The notes beneath the pieces are model-generated. The model was not told where the DNA came from, ran no database searches, and saw only the letters and a list, made by a program, of their open reading frames with translations. Positions 8,996 through 18,494 of a stretch of DNA of 64,000 nucleotides are shown here, piece after piece (the first letter of the stretch is position 1; each line of letters begins with the position of its first letter). Source of the stretch: Flavobacteriaceae bacterium CG2_30_34_30 (GTDB lineage: Bacteria > Bacteroidota > Bacteroidia > Flavobacteriales > Flavobacteriaceae); contig MNYN01000041.1 of NCBI GenBank assembly GCA_001873105.1, forward strand, positions 1-64,000. The letters are read 5' to 3'. Position numbers and translations under genes: made by a program.

Positions 8996-9826
8996 ATGCA
9001 ACAGATTATTAATTTTTTTATTCGGAATAAAAATTTTCTGTTGTTTCTTTTTTTACTTACTATTTCTTTAAGTCTAACCATACAATCGCACTCCTACCAC
9101 CAAAGTAAATTTGTACATTCCGCAAATTTTGTAACAGGAAATCTGTTTTCTTTAAAACATGAAATTACCGGGTATTTTGGTTTGCGAAAAGAAAACGAGC
9201 TTTTAGCAAAAGAAAATAATAGATTACGAAATCAGTTAGAGCAATTTTCAGAAACTTCAACAATGTCGGTCAGAATTTCCGATTCTTTATTAGAAGATAT
9301 TCCATACACCTATAGGACTGCAGAAGTAATCAACAATAATTACTCTAAAACAAACAACTACTTGACCTTAAATTCAGGAAGAAAACAAGGCATTCAAAGC
9401 GAAATGGGCGTAATCACTTCGGAAGGGATTGTTGGCATTGTAGATCAAGTTTCTGAAAATTTTTCAACGGTATTGTCTATTTTAAATTCCAAGTCCAGCA
9501 TAAGCGTAAAACTGAAAAAATCTGGACATTTTGGATCCTTAGTATGGGACGGAAAGCTTCCAAATACCTTACAACTTATCGATGTAGCAAGACTTGCAGA
9601 TATATCCATAGGTGATACCGTTACAACCGATGGACGATCTACTATTTTTCCGAAAGGATTGCCGGTGGGTGTTATTTCTGGGTTTAATCTCGATCGAGGA
9701 GAAAATTTTTATATTATTGATGTAGTCTTATTTAATGATATGACCAAAACCGAGCACGTATATATTATTGAAAATAGAAAAGCTGAGGAAATAAAAGAAT
9801 TAGAAAAAACCACAAAAGATGAGTAG
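8996..9826 (+). CDS. mreC: Rod shape-determining protein MreC
   Basis: Bitopic inner-membrane protein whose periplasmic part links MreB to PBP2/RodA. It is 276 residues. There is a short cytoplasmic N-terminus, one membrane helix (about 13-30, NFLLFLFLLTISLSLTI), a coiled coil (about 60-85, ELLAKENNRLRNQLEQF), then the two beta-barrel domains typical of MreC. It overlaps mreD by 8 bases, consistent with coupled translation. An acidic/lysine-rich tail follows the last strand. The identification is firm from the domain order and its place between mreB and mreD. Confidence 0.95.
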   Translation: MQQIINFFIRNKNFLLFLFLLTISLSLTIQSHSYHQSKFVHSANFVTGNLFSLKHEITGYFGLRKENELLAKENNRLRNQLEQFSETSTMSVRISDSLLEDIPYTYRTAEVINNNYSKTNNYLTLNSGRKQGIQSEMGVITSEGIVGIVDQVSENFSTVLSILNSKSSISVKLKKSGHFGSLVWDGKLPNTLQLIDVARLADISIGDTVTTDGRSTIFPKGLPVGVISGFNLDRGENFYIIDVVLFNDMTKTEHVYIIENRKAEEIKELEKTTKDE

Positions 9827-10325
9827 TAGTATTTTATTACATGGTACCCGTTTTTTAGTATTGCTATTAGCTCAAGTTTTTCTTTTTAATAACATCGACT
9901 TTTTAGGATTCATCAATCCATACGTGTACATCCTATTTATCTTGTTATATCCTGTAAATTCAAACCAATTACTGTTTCTATTAGTAAGTTTTTTTCTTGG
10001 TTTAAGCATAGATATTTTTAGTGACTCCGGTGGAATTCATGCAGCATCCTGCATAGTTATTGCATTTCTTAGACCTTCCATTTTAAAATTTTCATTTGGG
10101 GTGAGTTATGAATACAATAACGTAAAAGTAAGTAACACCCCTTTTGGAAGCAGATTAACTTATTTTTTTCTTCTAGTGATAATACATCATTTGGTACTTT
10201 TCAATTTAGAAGTTTTTAACATGTCGCATACACTTTTCGTCCTAAAATTAACGTTATTTTCAAGTATATTTACTACATTAGTCTGTATGATTTTTATGAT
10301 TTTATTTAGTAAAAAAAAACCATGA
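9819..10325 (+). CDS. mreD: Rod shape-determining protein MreD
   Basis: Small polytopic membrane protein of 168 residues with about five hydrophobic segments (LLLAQVFLFNNIDFLGFINPYVYILFILL at the start; LVCMIFMILF at the end). The MreD signature is position and the pattern NPYVYILFILLYP followed by GLSIDIFSDSGGIHA. It overlaps mreC by 8 bases and mrdA by 4 bases. It acts in the elongasome with MreC and PBP2. The sequence is poorly conserved across phyla, so the call rests on hydropathy, the short FSDSGG region and synteny. Confidence 0.93.
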   Translation: MSSSILLHGTRFLVLLLAQVFLFNNIDFLGFINPYVYILFILLYPVNSNQLLFLLVSFFLGLSIDIFSDSGGIHAASCIVIAFLRPSILKFSFGVSYEYNNVKVSNTPFGSRLTYFFLLVIIHHLVLFNLEVFNMSHTLFVLKLTLFSSIFTTLVCMIFMILFSKKKP

Positions 10326-12190
10326 GAAAATTGTTGCTTTATTCCTTAGTTATTTTTACAGGAATTCTATTTACAGCTCGGCTACTTTATCTTCAAGTTT
10401 TTGATTCTTCTTTTCAGCAAATGTCTGAAATAAATGCGGTTTCAGTTGTATATGATTATCCTCAACGCGGTTATGTGTATGACCGTCATGGAAAACTTCT
10501 CGTTGCAAACCAGCCTTCTTATGATGTCATGGTAATTCCTAGAAACATAAAAAAATTAGACACTCTAGAATTTTGTAAAATGCTTCATATAGAAAAAGCA
10601 GAATTAAATCGCATTTTAGAAAAAGCAAGAATCTATTCCCCTAGATTACCATCGGTTGTTTTACCTCAACTTACCAAAGATGAATATGCCTATTTACAAG
10701 AAAAAATGTATAAATATCCGGGGTTTTATATTCAAAAAAGAACTCTTCGAGATTACCAAGTAACCCATTCCGGAAATATCCTTGGATATATTGCAGAAGT
10801 AAACCCAAAAACTATTGAAGAAAATCCATACTATCAAATGGGTGATTTAATTGGCGTTACCGGGGTTGAATCGCAATACGAAGAAATTTTACGCGGTGTT
10901 AAAGGAGTTAAATATATTCAGAAGGATCGTTTTAACAGAGATATTGGCGCCTACAAAGAAGGCGTTTTTGACACCTTACCCAAACCAGGACAAGACATTA
11001 CACTATCTATAGACGAAACCCTTCAAGCTTATGGTGAATTACTCATGAAAAACAAACGGGGAGGCATTGTTGCCATTGAGCCAGAAACCGGCGAAATTTT
11101 AGCTTTGGTTTCTGCTCCAGGTTACGACCCTGCATTACTTGTGGGAAGACAACGATCAAAAAATTATACCGCTTTATACCAAGACAGCATAGCAAAACCC
11201 CTTTATGACAGAGGCCTTCTTGCCGAATATGCCCCGGGATCTACCTTTAAAATTATGAATGCGCTAATTGCTTTAGAAGAAAATGTTATCGATGAAAACA
11301 ACACTTTTAGTTGCAATCACGGGTACAGTTATGGAAGAGGAAGAAAAATGGGATGCCACTCCCACCCAAGTCCGGTGAACTTAAATATGGGAATTTACGA
11401 ATCCTGTAATGCCTATTTTGCAAATATTTACCGCAGGATTATTGAAAAATATCCTACCCCTCAGGAAGGGATAGACGTCTGGTCAAACCACTTAAAAAGT
11501 TTTGGATTAGGAGGTTTTCTAGGAAATGATTTGCCAATAGGCAGACCAGGAAAAATACCAACTGCTGCATATTATAATAAAATTTACAACTTTCCCACCT
11601 ACAAATGGTTTAGCACCGCTACCATTTCAAATGCAATTGGTCAAGGTGAAGTGATTACCACGCCCATTCAACTTGCAAATATGACTGCAGCTATTGCCAA
11701 TAGAGGCTTTTATATTACGCCCCATGTTATAAAAGAAATTGATGGAAAACCAATGGATGACCCAACCTATACAGAAAAAAAATTCACCACCGTTCATCCT
11801 CAATATTTTGAACCCATTATTGAAGGCATGTTTGATGTATATAATAAAGGAACCGCCTCAAGATTACAAGTTGAAGGCATCGAAATTTGCGGAAAAACTG
11901 GAACCGCTGAAAATTTTACAAAAATTGACGGTAAAAAAACACAACTTACAGACCACTCTATTTTTATAGCCTTTGCGCCAAAAGACAACCCTAAAATAGC
12001 CATCGCCATATTTGTAGAAAATGGGTATTGGGGAGGTAGATATGCCGGAAGAATAGCTGGCTTAATGATTGAAAAATATTTAAAAGGATCCATAACCAGA
12101 ACAGATATGGAAGAATGGGTTTTAAGTAGAAGTTTAGAAGAGGAATATGCAAAACCCCTTAGTGGCAAACCTTTTAGAATTAACCAATAA
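10322..12190 (+). CDS. mrdA: Penicillin-binding protein 2 (elongasome transpeptidase)
   Basis: Class B PBP that cross-links peptidoglycan during rod elongation. It is 622 residues. One N-terminal membrane helix (about 5-22) is followed by the pedestal/dimer domain (RGYVYDRHGKLLVANQPSYDV), then the transpeptidase domain. The three active-site motifs are intact: STFK with nucleophile Ser307, SCN at 361-363, and KTG with Lys525. The start ATG at 10322 overlaps the mreD stop. The stop overlaps the rodA ATG by one base, so PBP2 and its cognate SEDS polymerase are made together. Confidence 0.97.
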   Translation: MRKLLLYSLVIFTGILFTARLLYLQVFDSSFQQMSEINAVSVVYDYPQRGYVYDRHGKLLVANQPSYDVMVIPRNIKKLDTLEFCKMLHIEKAELNRILEKARIYSPRLPSVVLPQLTKDEYAYLQEKMYKYPGFYIQKRTLRDYQVTHSGNILGYIAEVNPKTIEENPYYQMGDLIGVTGVESQYEEILRGVKGVKYIQKDRFNRDIGAYKEGVFDTLPKPGQDITLSIDETLQAYGELLMKNKRGGIVAIEPETGEILALVSAPGYDPALLVGRQRSKNYTALYQDSIAKPLYDRGLLAEYAPGSTFKIMNALIALEENVIDENNTFSCNHGYSYGRGRKMGCHSHPSPVNLNMGIYESCNAYFANIYRRIIEKYPTPQEGIDVWSNHLKSFGLGGFLGNDLPIGRPGKIPTAAYYNKIYNFPTYKWFSTATISNAIGQGEVITTPIQLANMTAAIANRGFYITPHVIKEIDGKPMDDPTYTEKKFTTVHPQYFEPIIEGMFDVYNKGTASRLQVEGIEICGKTGTAENFTKIDGKKTQLTDHSIFIAFAPKDNPKIAIAIFVENGYWGGRYAGRIAGLMIEKYLKGSITRTDMEEWVLSRSLEEEYAKPLSGKPFRINQ

Positions 12191-13446
12191 TGAATGTATC
12201 CAATAATATCGGCAAATTTGATTGGTTAACCATTTTTATCTATTTTGCATTAATTACCATTGGTTGGATTAATATTTACTCTGCCTCTTTAACCGATACT
12301 TCTGTAGCTTTTTTCGATTTTAGTCAAATACAAACCAAACAATTGGTTTGGATAGGACTCAGTTTTATTATAATCGTTTTTGTATTGGCAATTGATTCCA
12401 AATTCTACGAACGATTTTCAAGTTTAATCTATTTAATAGCGATAGCATCCTTATTGGGTTTATTTGTATTTGGCAGCACCATTGCAGGGCAAACCGCTTG
12501 GTATGTTTTTGGCGATTTTAGGATTCAACCGTCTGAATTGGTGAAAGCGGCTACAGCTTTAGCCATGGCAAAATACTTGAGTGATATACAAACCAACATA
12601 CATACTTTTATAGATCAATTAAAGGCATTTACAATTATTGCTATTCCCATTGTATTGGTTTTATTGCAGCCAGACCCAGGTAGTGCTTTAATTTATTTTG
12701 CGTTTCTGTTTCCGCTTTTTAGAGAGGGCATGCATTTTGTGTATCTTCTCCTCGGGTTTTTTGCTGCAGTTCTATTCACCACCACCTTAGCCTTTGGCCA
12801 TGAATGGGTAATTTTTGGTGTTATTGCTATTTCCTTACTCGTTTATTATAAATACAGAAAAAACCGTCCTAATCTTTTTAAATACCTATTTATTGCAGCT
12901 TCTTGCATTATTTTTTCCCTATCAGTAGAATATGTTTTTGACCATGTTTTTAAACAACATCACCGTGACCGATTTAATATTATACTAGGGAAAGAAGTAG
13001 ATATCAAAGGCGTGGGTTATAATACAAACCAAAGTGAAATAGCCATAGGAAGTGGTGGTTGGACTGGAAAAGGATGGACCGAAGGCACACAAACCAAAGG
13101 TAATTTTGTGCCGGAGCAACATACAGATTATATTTTCAGCACGGTGGGTGAAGAGTGGGGTTTTGTTGGCAGTTTTGTAGTGGTTGCCTTATTTGTTTTT
13201 CTTATTTTACGACTGTTATATCTAGCTGAAAATCAAAATTCTACTTTTAGCAGAGTCTATGGATATAGTGTGGCATCCATTTTATTTGTTCACTTTTTTG
13301 TGAATATAAGTATGGTCATTGGCTTATTCCCTACCGTAGGTATTCCTTTACCGTTCTTAAGTTATGGTGGCTCCGGACTTTGGGCTTTTACTATTTTGCT
13401 ATTTATTTTTATTAAATTAGACAGTCAGAAACACGTGAATAGATGA
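12190..13446 (+). CDS. rodA: Peptidoglycan glycosyltransferase RodA (SEDS family)
   Basis: Integral-membrane lipid II polymerase, 418 residues, about ten transmembrane helices. SEDS hallmarks are visible: QPSELVK (about 115), QPDPGSALIY (about 157), the large periplasmic loop with IGSGGWTGKGW and NFVPEQHTDYIFSTVGEEWG, and a C-terminal GLFPTVGIPLPFLSYGGSG. It is the last gene of the mre operon, fused head-to-tail with mrdA. After its stop a low-complexity intergenic stretch begins, so the operon ends here. Confidence 0.97.
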   Translation: MNVSNNIGKFDWLTIFIYFALITIGWINIYSASLTDTSVAFFDFSQIQTKQLVWIGLSFIIIVFVLAIDSKFYERFSSLIYLIAIASLLGLFVFGSTIAGQTAWYVFGDFRIQPSELVKAATALAMAKYLSDIQTNIHTFIDQLKAFTIIAIPIVLVLLQPDPGSALIYFAFLFPLFREGMHFVYLLLGFFAAVLFTTTLAFGHEWVIFGVIAISLLVYYKYRKNRPNLFKYLFIAASCIIFSLSVEYVFDHVFKQHHRDRFNIILGKEVDIKGVGYNTNQSEIAIGSGGWTGKGWTEGTQTKGNFVPEQHTDYIFSTVGEEWGFVGSFVVVALFVFLILRLLYLAENQNSTFSRVYGYSVASILFVHFFVNISMVIGLFPTVGIPLPFLSYGGSGLWAFTILLFIFIKLDSQKHVNR

Positions 13447-13777
13447 TGTATTAAATAATGTCGTAAATCGTTGACTAAGGATTGCTAGACTTAGGATGTA
13501 AGACGAAAAATTCCAATTTATAAATTCCAAATTCCAAAAGAGTGGTCAGTGGTTTGAAATTAGGATTAAGTATTAAAATTTTTGCTAATATCTTACATCT
13601 GTCTTTGCGGCTTTGTTATTTCAGAAACTAACTTAATAACTAAGGTAAGAATGAAGCAAAGTAAAAAAGGTTAAATGGACAACAGAGACTTTAACGACTA
13701 TGTGAAAACCTTTAACTGCTATACCTTATTTTTTAGCTCTACGTCATAAGTCCTGAAATCTTACGTCTAAAAAATAC
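13447..13777. other. Intergenic stretch between rodA and the convergent permease gene
   Basis: About 330 bases between two convergent genes. It holds short direct repeats of ATTCCAA type (about 13510-13538) and AT-rich sequence with many stops in all frames. No good terminator hairpin, promoter or small gene was identified; two segments resemble each other loosely (taagga/taagtc-type words) and may be decayed repeats. Confidence 0.5.
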
Positions 13778-14887
13778 CTACCCCTTCACATCCATAGCAT
13801 CGCGAAGTGCGTTACCCATTAGCATAAAAGCCATTACTAAACTCATAATGGCAAGGCCCGGTATGACTGCCAGGTAGGCTTTTCCTAAAATAATATAGCT
13901 GTAATGGTCCTTGATCATCGCGCCCCAGCTAGGCATTGGCGGCTGCGCCCCGATGCCCAAAAAACTCAGTCCACTTTCAATAAGAATAGCTCCGGCAAAA
14001 TTTGCTGCTGAAATTACAATCACCGGCGCCATGATGTTTGGGAGTATGTGTTTAGTAATGATTCGATAATTTTTAAATCCAAGTGCTCTTGCCGCTGTAA
14101 CATATTGCATTTGTTTTACACCCATAACTTGCCCCCGCACTACTCTGGCAACTTCTACCCACATCGTTAATCCTACTGCTATAAAAACCTGCCAAAATCC
14201 TTTGCCCAAGGCTAAAGTAATAGCAATTACAAGCAATAAAGTAGGAATGGACCATGTTACATTGATAAGCCACATAATAAGCGTATCTATTTTTCCACCA
14301 TAGTAACCGGCTATTGCGCCTAATGTAATACCTATTACTAAGGAAATAAAAACAGCAACAAAACCAATGGATAGAGATATTCGCATACCTACAAGCATTC
14401 TGCTTAATAAATCTCTTCCATATTTATCGGTACCTAACAAAAACTTTTGCTCTTGTATATAAATAGTGGGTATGTTTTCGGGGGTATTTGCCTTTGGAAA
14501 AGCGGTTATTGAAAATTCCTTCATTTGCCCTTGAAGTCCGTCTTCCATATATTCTTCTATTTGAATCCCGTAAGGTGTGATTGTAAAGTTTTTAATAGGA
14601 AGTGCAGTTTCTGTATTTTCATTTCCAAAAAAAACAGTTTCTACCATATTTTGAGAAGAGGAAATTCCAGAGGGCAACGTAAGCATCATCACAGAAAATC
14701 CGGGTGCTTTTGAGTGAATAGACAAATGCATTTGATTAGCATTTTTAGAATTGTCTGGTGCAAAAAGATACGCAAAAACCGCTACCAAGATACAAAGTGC
14801 CAAAAAGCAAAAACTAAAAACGCCCCAAAAGTTTTTTTTAAACTTTTGGAGCGCAATTTTACTTAAGGATGTTGCCTGGTTGCTCAT
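13778..14887 (-). CDS. OppC/DppC-type ABC transporter permease with large periplasmic insertion
   Basis: Inner-membrane permease of 369 residues. N-terminal helix TM1 (about 20-43) is followed by about 110 residues predicted to be periplasmic (45-150). The canonical BPD_transp_1 core comes next: FLLGTDKYGRDLLSRMLVGMRISL, the EAA-like loop TAARALGFKNYRIITKHILPN, and ESGLSFLGIGAQPPMPSWGAMI. The GTD.GRD and ESGLSFLG motifs are diagnostic of the oligopeptide/dipeptide class. No OppA, OppB, OppD or OppF gene lies nearby, so the partners are elsewhere. It sits 8 bases after the prc stop and is probably cotranscribed with it. Peptide specificity is assumed, not shown. Confidence 0.9.
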   Translation of the reverse strand: MSNQATSLSKIALQKFKKNFWGVFSFCFLALCILVAVFAYLFAPDNSKNANQMHLSIHSKAPGFSVMMLTLPSGISSSQNMVETVFFGNENTETALPIKNFTITPYGIQIEEYMEDGLQGQMKEFSITAFPKANTPENIPTIYIQEQKFLLGTDKYGRDLLSRMLVGMRISLSIGFVAVFISLVIGITLGAIAGYYGGKIDTLIMWLINVTWSIPTLLLVIAITLALGKGFWQVFIAVGLTMWVEVARVVRGQVMGVKQMQYVTAARALGFKNYRIITKHILPNIMAPVIVISAANFAGAILIESGLSFLGIGAQPPMPSWGAMIKDHYSYIILGKAYLAVIPGLAIMSLVMAFMLMGNALRDAMDVKG

Positions 14888-14895
14888 AAAGCAAT

Positions 14896-17085
14896 TTAGT
14901 CTTTAATATTTGCAACTTTATTATTTCTTATCGTATTTACTTTTAAATCTTCTAACACATGAATTGCTTCTTCCACATACACATCTTGGCTTAAACTTTT
15001 ATGCCATCGATTTCTCTTTTCCAGAAGTGAACTATCCGCTTTTTTCAATTCTACTTCATAAGGTAAAGAAGTATAACTAAGATTTGTTTGGTATTCAGAA
15101 ATAACATCAAATTCTTTGGCGCTTTCCATATTTTTCTCGATTTCAGAAATATATTTTTTATAGTTTAACGAAACGGTATTGTTATCGCTTCGCTCTTTAA
15201 TCCATTTTGCATTTTTTTCAATCAGGCGTAATTGGTTACTGGCAGCCATTCGCTTGGAGCTATTTTTAATAACCTCATCAAAATCAGTAATACCATTCCA
15301 AACTTCGTAATTTGCAGGTGCAATTTTATCATAAGGAAGCGGATTTTCATAATCGCGTTCTCCTACTTCTATAAAACTATATCGATCAGGCACAACCACA
15401 TCACTTTTTACACCTTCTAATTGGGTAGAACCTCCGTTTACACGATAGAACTTTTGTGTTGTTACCTTTAGTGCTCCTAAATCGCCATGTTCATTGTTAC
15501 GCATCCATCTGTTTAAATCAATTAAATTTTGAACCGTTCCTTTACCATAAGTTTGTTTGCTTCCTATTACAATGGCTCTTTTATAATCTTGCATGGCAGC
15601 AGCTAATATTTCAGATGCTGAAGCCGATAATTCATTTACAAGAATTACTAATGGACCATCCCATTCTATGCTTTTGTCGTTGTCTTCTAAAACTTCAATT
15701 TTTCCATCGCTACTTGCTACTTGCACTATTGGTCCACTTTTAATAAACAGACCACCAATATCAATGGCTGTTTTTAAGGAGCCTCCCCCATTATTTCTTA
15801 AATCTAAAACAAGACCTTCCATACCTTCAGCCTTAAGTCTGATGATTTCTTGTTTTATATCACTTGCGGCGTTTCTGGCCTTGTAATTTTCCATATCAAA
15901 GTAAAAACGAGGTAGTTCAATTAATCCAAAAGTGATGTCATTATTTTTTACCACGGCAGATTTTGCATAGGTTTCTTCTATTTCTACCACGTCTCTTGTG
16001 ATTTCAATTTCTTTAAAAGTCCCGTCCACTTTTTTCACAGTTAAAGTTACTTTTGAACCTTTTGGACCTTTAATTAAATTTACGGCATCATCTAAACGCA
16101 TCCCTCCAATACTTACTGATTCAGCTTCGTCTTCTTGTTTCACTCTGGTGATTAAATCGCCTACTTCAAGGTCTTCGCCTCTCCAAGCCGGGCCTCCGCT
16201 TATAATTTCTACTACTTTTACGTTGTCTCGTTGTTTTTGTAATCGTGCACCTATGCCTTCTAATTTACCGGACATTGCCATATCAAAACGATCTTTGTCT
16301 TGTGGAGCCATATAACTGGTATGTGGGTCAAATTCTTCTACAATGGAGTTTATATAAACAGAAAAATAATCTTTACGTTCTAAATCATTCATAAATGCAA
16401 AGTAATCATCTAAAGAGGAGCTCGTTGATTTTCTAGCTTCTTTTTCTAGTTCCGAATCGCTTTTAGGTACAAAATCTGTATTTGCTTTTGCTGCTTCAGG
16501 ATTTAATTTTCCTAATGAATCTTTTCCTTCCAACTTCATTTTTTGTTCCTCTTTGAGGTCATAATAGGTGGAAATAGCAGAAAATTTTAATTGTTCTTTC
16601 CATCGGTTTTCCAATTCAATTTTACTGGCAGCATAGGGCATTTTTTCATAGTCTAAGTTAATAGATTCCTCTTTGTTGTAATCAAAAGGGGTTGCTAAAA
16701 CTTTTTTGTATATGGATTTTGCTTCCTGCATCCGAATGTTTAAACGCTCATATACTAAATCAAAAAAACTTAAATCCTTGCTTTTTAATTGGTCGTCTAT
16801 CTGAAATTCAAAGGCACTAAACTCTTTAATGTCTGCTTCTAAAAAGTATCTTTTTAGAGGATCTACATCATTAATAAATTTAGAGTATACTTTAGCAGAA
16901 AAGGCGTCATCAAAATCCTTATTTGAAAAATGTGTTTTTTCTAACACATAAGTAATAAGGTCAATGAGCATTTTATCTTTATCGGGGTTGTCAAAACTTT
17001 TTGTAGTAAAACTGCACGAAGCTGCAGCAACAAAAACGGCTAGCAATAGCACTTTAAAATTCTTTTTCATAAATGGCATAAACAT
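14896..17085 (-). CDS. prc: Tail-specific (C-terminal processing) S41 peptidase Prc
   Basis: Periplasmic serine protease that degrades or trims proteins from their C-terminus. It is 729 residues. The signal segment ends VAAASCS, so a lipoprotein form (Cys about 24) is possible. Order: N-terminal helical domain (about 30-240), PDZ domain (about 265-345), protease core with the LSASASE motif (probable nucleophile Ser489) and YGKGT (Lys515), then the Prc C-terminal DUF3340-like part. The Ser-Lys spacing is 26 against 25 in E. coli Prc. The reading starts at 17085; an internal ATG at 17070 (MKKNFKVLL) may be the true start. Confidence 0.95.
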   Translation of the reverse strand: MFMPFMKKNFKVLLLAVFVAAASCSFTTKSFDNPDKDKMLIDLITYVLEKTHFSNKDFDDAFSAKVYSKFINDVDPLKRYFLEADIKEFSAFEFQIDDQLKSKDLSFFDLVYERLNIRMQEAKSIYKKVLATPFDYNKEESINLDYEKMPYAASKIELENRWKEQLKFSAISTYYDLKEEQKMKLEGKDSLGKLNPEAAKANTDFVPKSDSELEKEARKSTSSSLDDYFAFMNDLERKDYFSVYINSIVEEFDPHTSYMAPQDKDRFDMAMSGKLEGIGARLQKQRDNVKVVEIISGGPAWRGEDLEVGDLITRVKQEDEAESVSIGGMRLDDAVNLIKGPKGSKVTLTVKKVDGTFKEIEITRDVVEIEETYAKSAVVKNNDITFGLIELPRFYFDMENYKARNAASDIKQEIIRLKAEGMEGLVLDLRNNGGGSLKTAIDIGGLFIKSGPIVQVASSDGKIEVLEDNDKSIEWDGPLVILVNELSASASEILAAAMQDYKRAIVIGSKQTYGKGTVQNLIDLNRWMRNNEHGDLGALKVTTQKFYRVNGGSTQLEGVKSDVVVPDRYSFIEVGERDYENPLPYDKIAPANYEVWNGITDFDEVIKNSSKRMAASNQLRLIEKNAKWIKERSDNNTVSLNYKKYISEIEKNMESAKEFDVISEYQTNLSYTSLPYEVELKKADSSLLEKRNRWHKSLSQDVYVEEAIHVLEDLKVNTIRNNKVANIKD

Positions 17086-17269
17086 TCTTTTTTAGGTTAC
17101 TAATTTATACAAAAAACCGTGCCATAAACGTTAATGGATACTAATTTTATGTTAAACAAAGGGCTTCGGCTTTTTCAATCGCAATATAAAAATTGATTTC
17201 CTATTTATAATCCTAAAATTCGGAATTTTTGATACCACTTTTTGAAAAAATGAAAGTCTAATTTATATG

Positions 17270-17301
17270 TTGCTTATTGGGTTTTAAATTATGTATTTTA
17301 G
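17270..17301 (+). promoter_or_regulatory. Candidate promoter for surE operon
   Basis: TTG at 17270-17272, a 21-base spacer and TATTTTAG at 17294-17301 (one mismatch to TAnnTTTG). The surE ATG follows at 17320. This is a reasonable but not perfect Bacteroidetes promoter. Confidence 0.4.
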
Positions 17302-17319
17302 CAACAAAAATTAACAATA

Positions 17320-18096
17320 ATGATGACGAGAAAAAAGCCACTTATTTTAGTGACCAATGATGATGGGATTTCTGCTCCAGGCATACGTACTTTAATAGCC
17401 ATAATGAAAGAAATAGGGGATGTAATAGTTGTTGCACCTGACAAACCACAATCTGCAATGGGTCATGCTATCACCATTAATAATACCCTTTATTTTAATA
17501 AAATAAATATTGACGACGATGTACAAGAAGAATACAGTTGTTCCGGAACACCGGTAGATTGCATTAAACTTGCCGTTCACGAAATATTAAAACGGAAGCC
17601 CGATTTATGTGTTTCGGGCATTAACCACGGTTCAAACTCCTCCATAAATGTTATTTATTCAGGAACCATGAGTGCTGCTTTAGAAGCCGGAATGGAAGGT
17701 ATTCCTGCAATTGGATTCTCCCTTTTAGATTATGCTTGGGATGCAGATTTTGAATCTTCTCGCTCTTTTATAAAAAAAATTACTCTTGAAACTTTGAAGA
17801 ACGGCTTACCTAAAGGGGTTATTTTAAATGTAAACATTCCCAAATTAACAAAAGATAAAATAAAAGGCATCAAGGTTTGCAGACAAGCAAATGCCAGATG
17901 GGAAGAAACCTTTGACAAACGCACCAACCCGCAAGGAAGAGATTATTATTGGCTTACGGGCGAGTTTGTTAACGAAGACAAAGGCGAGGATACCGATGAA
18001 GCCGCTCTTGAAAATGGTTTTATTTCTATTGTACCGGTGCAATATGACTTGACCGCTCATCACGCCATAAAGTATATTAACGACTGGAATATTTAA
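17320..18096 (+). CDS. surE: 5'/3'-nucleotidase SurE
   Basis: Metal-dependent phosphatase acting on nucleoside monophosphates, cytosolic. It is 258 residues. The N-terminal LVTNDDGISAPGI holds the paired Asp that bind divalent metal. SGTPVDC, SGINHGSNSS and YSGTMSAALEAGMEG are further family blocks with metal and phosphate contacts. Two adjacent ATGs (17320, 17323) are possible starts. It is followed at 35 bases by a small membrane gene and then lpxB, an order often seen in Flavobacteriia. The stationary-phase role known from E. coli is not evident from this context. Confidence 0.96.
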   Translation: MMTRKKPLILVTNDDGISAPGIRTLIAIMKEIGDVIVVAPDKPQSAMGHAITINNTLYFNKINIDDDVQEEYSCSGTPVDCIKLAVHEILKRKPDLCVSGINHGSNSSINVIYSGTMSAALEAGMEGIPAIGFSLLDYAWDADFESSRSFIKKITLETLKNGLPKGVILNVNIPKLTKDKIKGIKVCRQANARWEETFDKRTNPQGRDYYWLTGEFVNEDKGEDTDEAALENGFISIVPVQYDLTAHHAIKYINDWNI

Positions 18097-18130
18097 TGCC
18101 AATGCGCTGTTTAAATGTAAAACACAACAT

Positions 18131-18406
18131 TTGAAAAAAGAAATACTCATCGGATTTTTAATAGGTATTGCTGCTAATTTTATCGGCTTGTACCTTTATA
18201 TTTTCTTTTTTTTAGAGTATGATTTTGAAACCAGCATACAATTTTCCAGAGCGAATGATACAATAGGTAATCTTATTGCTCTTGGAGCCATACTTAATTT
18301 GGTCGCCTTCTTTCTTTTGCTGAAAAAAGGACAATTATATAGAGCGCGTGGAGTTGTTTTTGCCACAATTGTTGCAGCAATTATCATTTTGATATCCAAG
18401 TTTTGA
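18131..18406 (+). CDS. Small three-helix membrane protein of unknown function
   Basis: Protein of 91 residues with predicted helices at about 5-27 (IGFLIGIAANFIGLYLYIFFFL), 47-64 (LIALGAILNLVAFFLLL) and 74-89 (GVVFATIVAAIIILI). The start is TTG at 18131; no ATG gives a full first helix. It lies between surE and lpxB on the same strand. The coding potential is clear from the hydropathy and absence of stops. I do not recognise a characterised family; its place before lpxB hints at an envelope role but shows nothing specific. Confidence 0.75.
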   Translation: MKKEILIGFLIGIAANFIGLYLYIFFFLEYDFETSIQFSRANDTIGNLIALGAILNLVAFFLLLKKGQLYRARGVVFATIVAAIIILISKF

Positions 18407-18494
18407 AAAAAATTTGTGCTTTAAGAAAATAAATTTTATACTTTAAGTAGTTGAACTAAAATATTTTAATTCTCACCTATTTGAGAAGAAAACA

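Noticed and set aside
13510-13538. ATTCCAA direct repeats that could suggest a binding-site array or iteron
   Set aside because: Units are irregular in spacing and length, there is no replication gene nearby, and the sequence lies between convergent genes.
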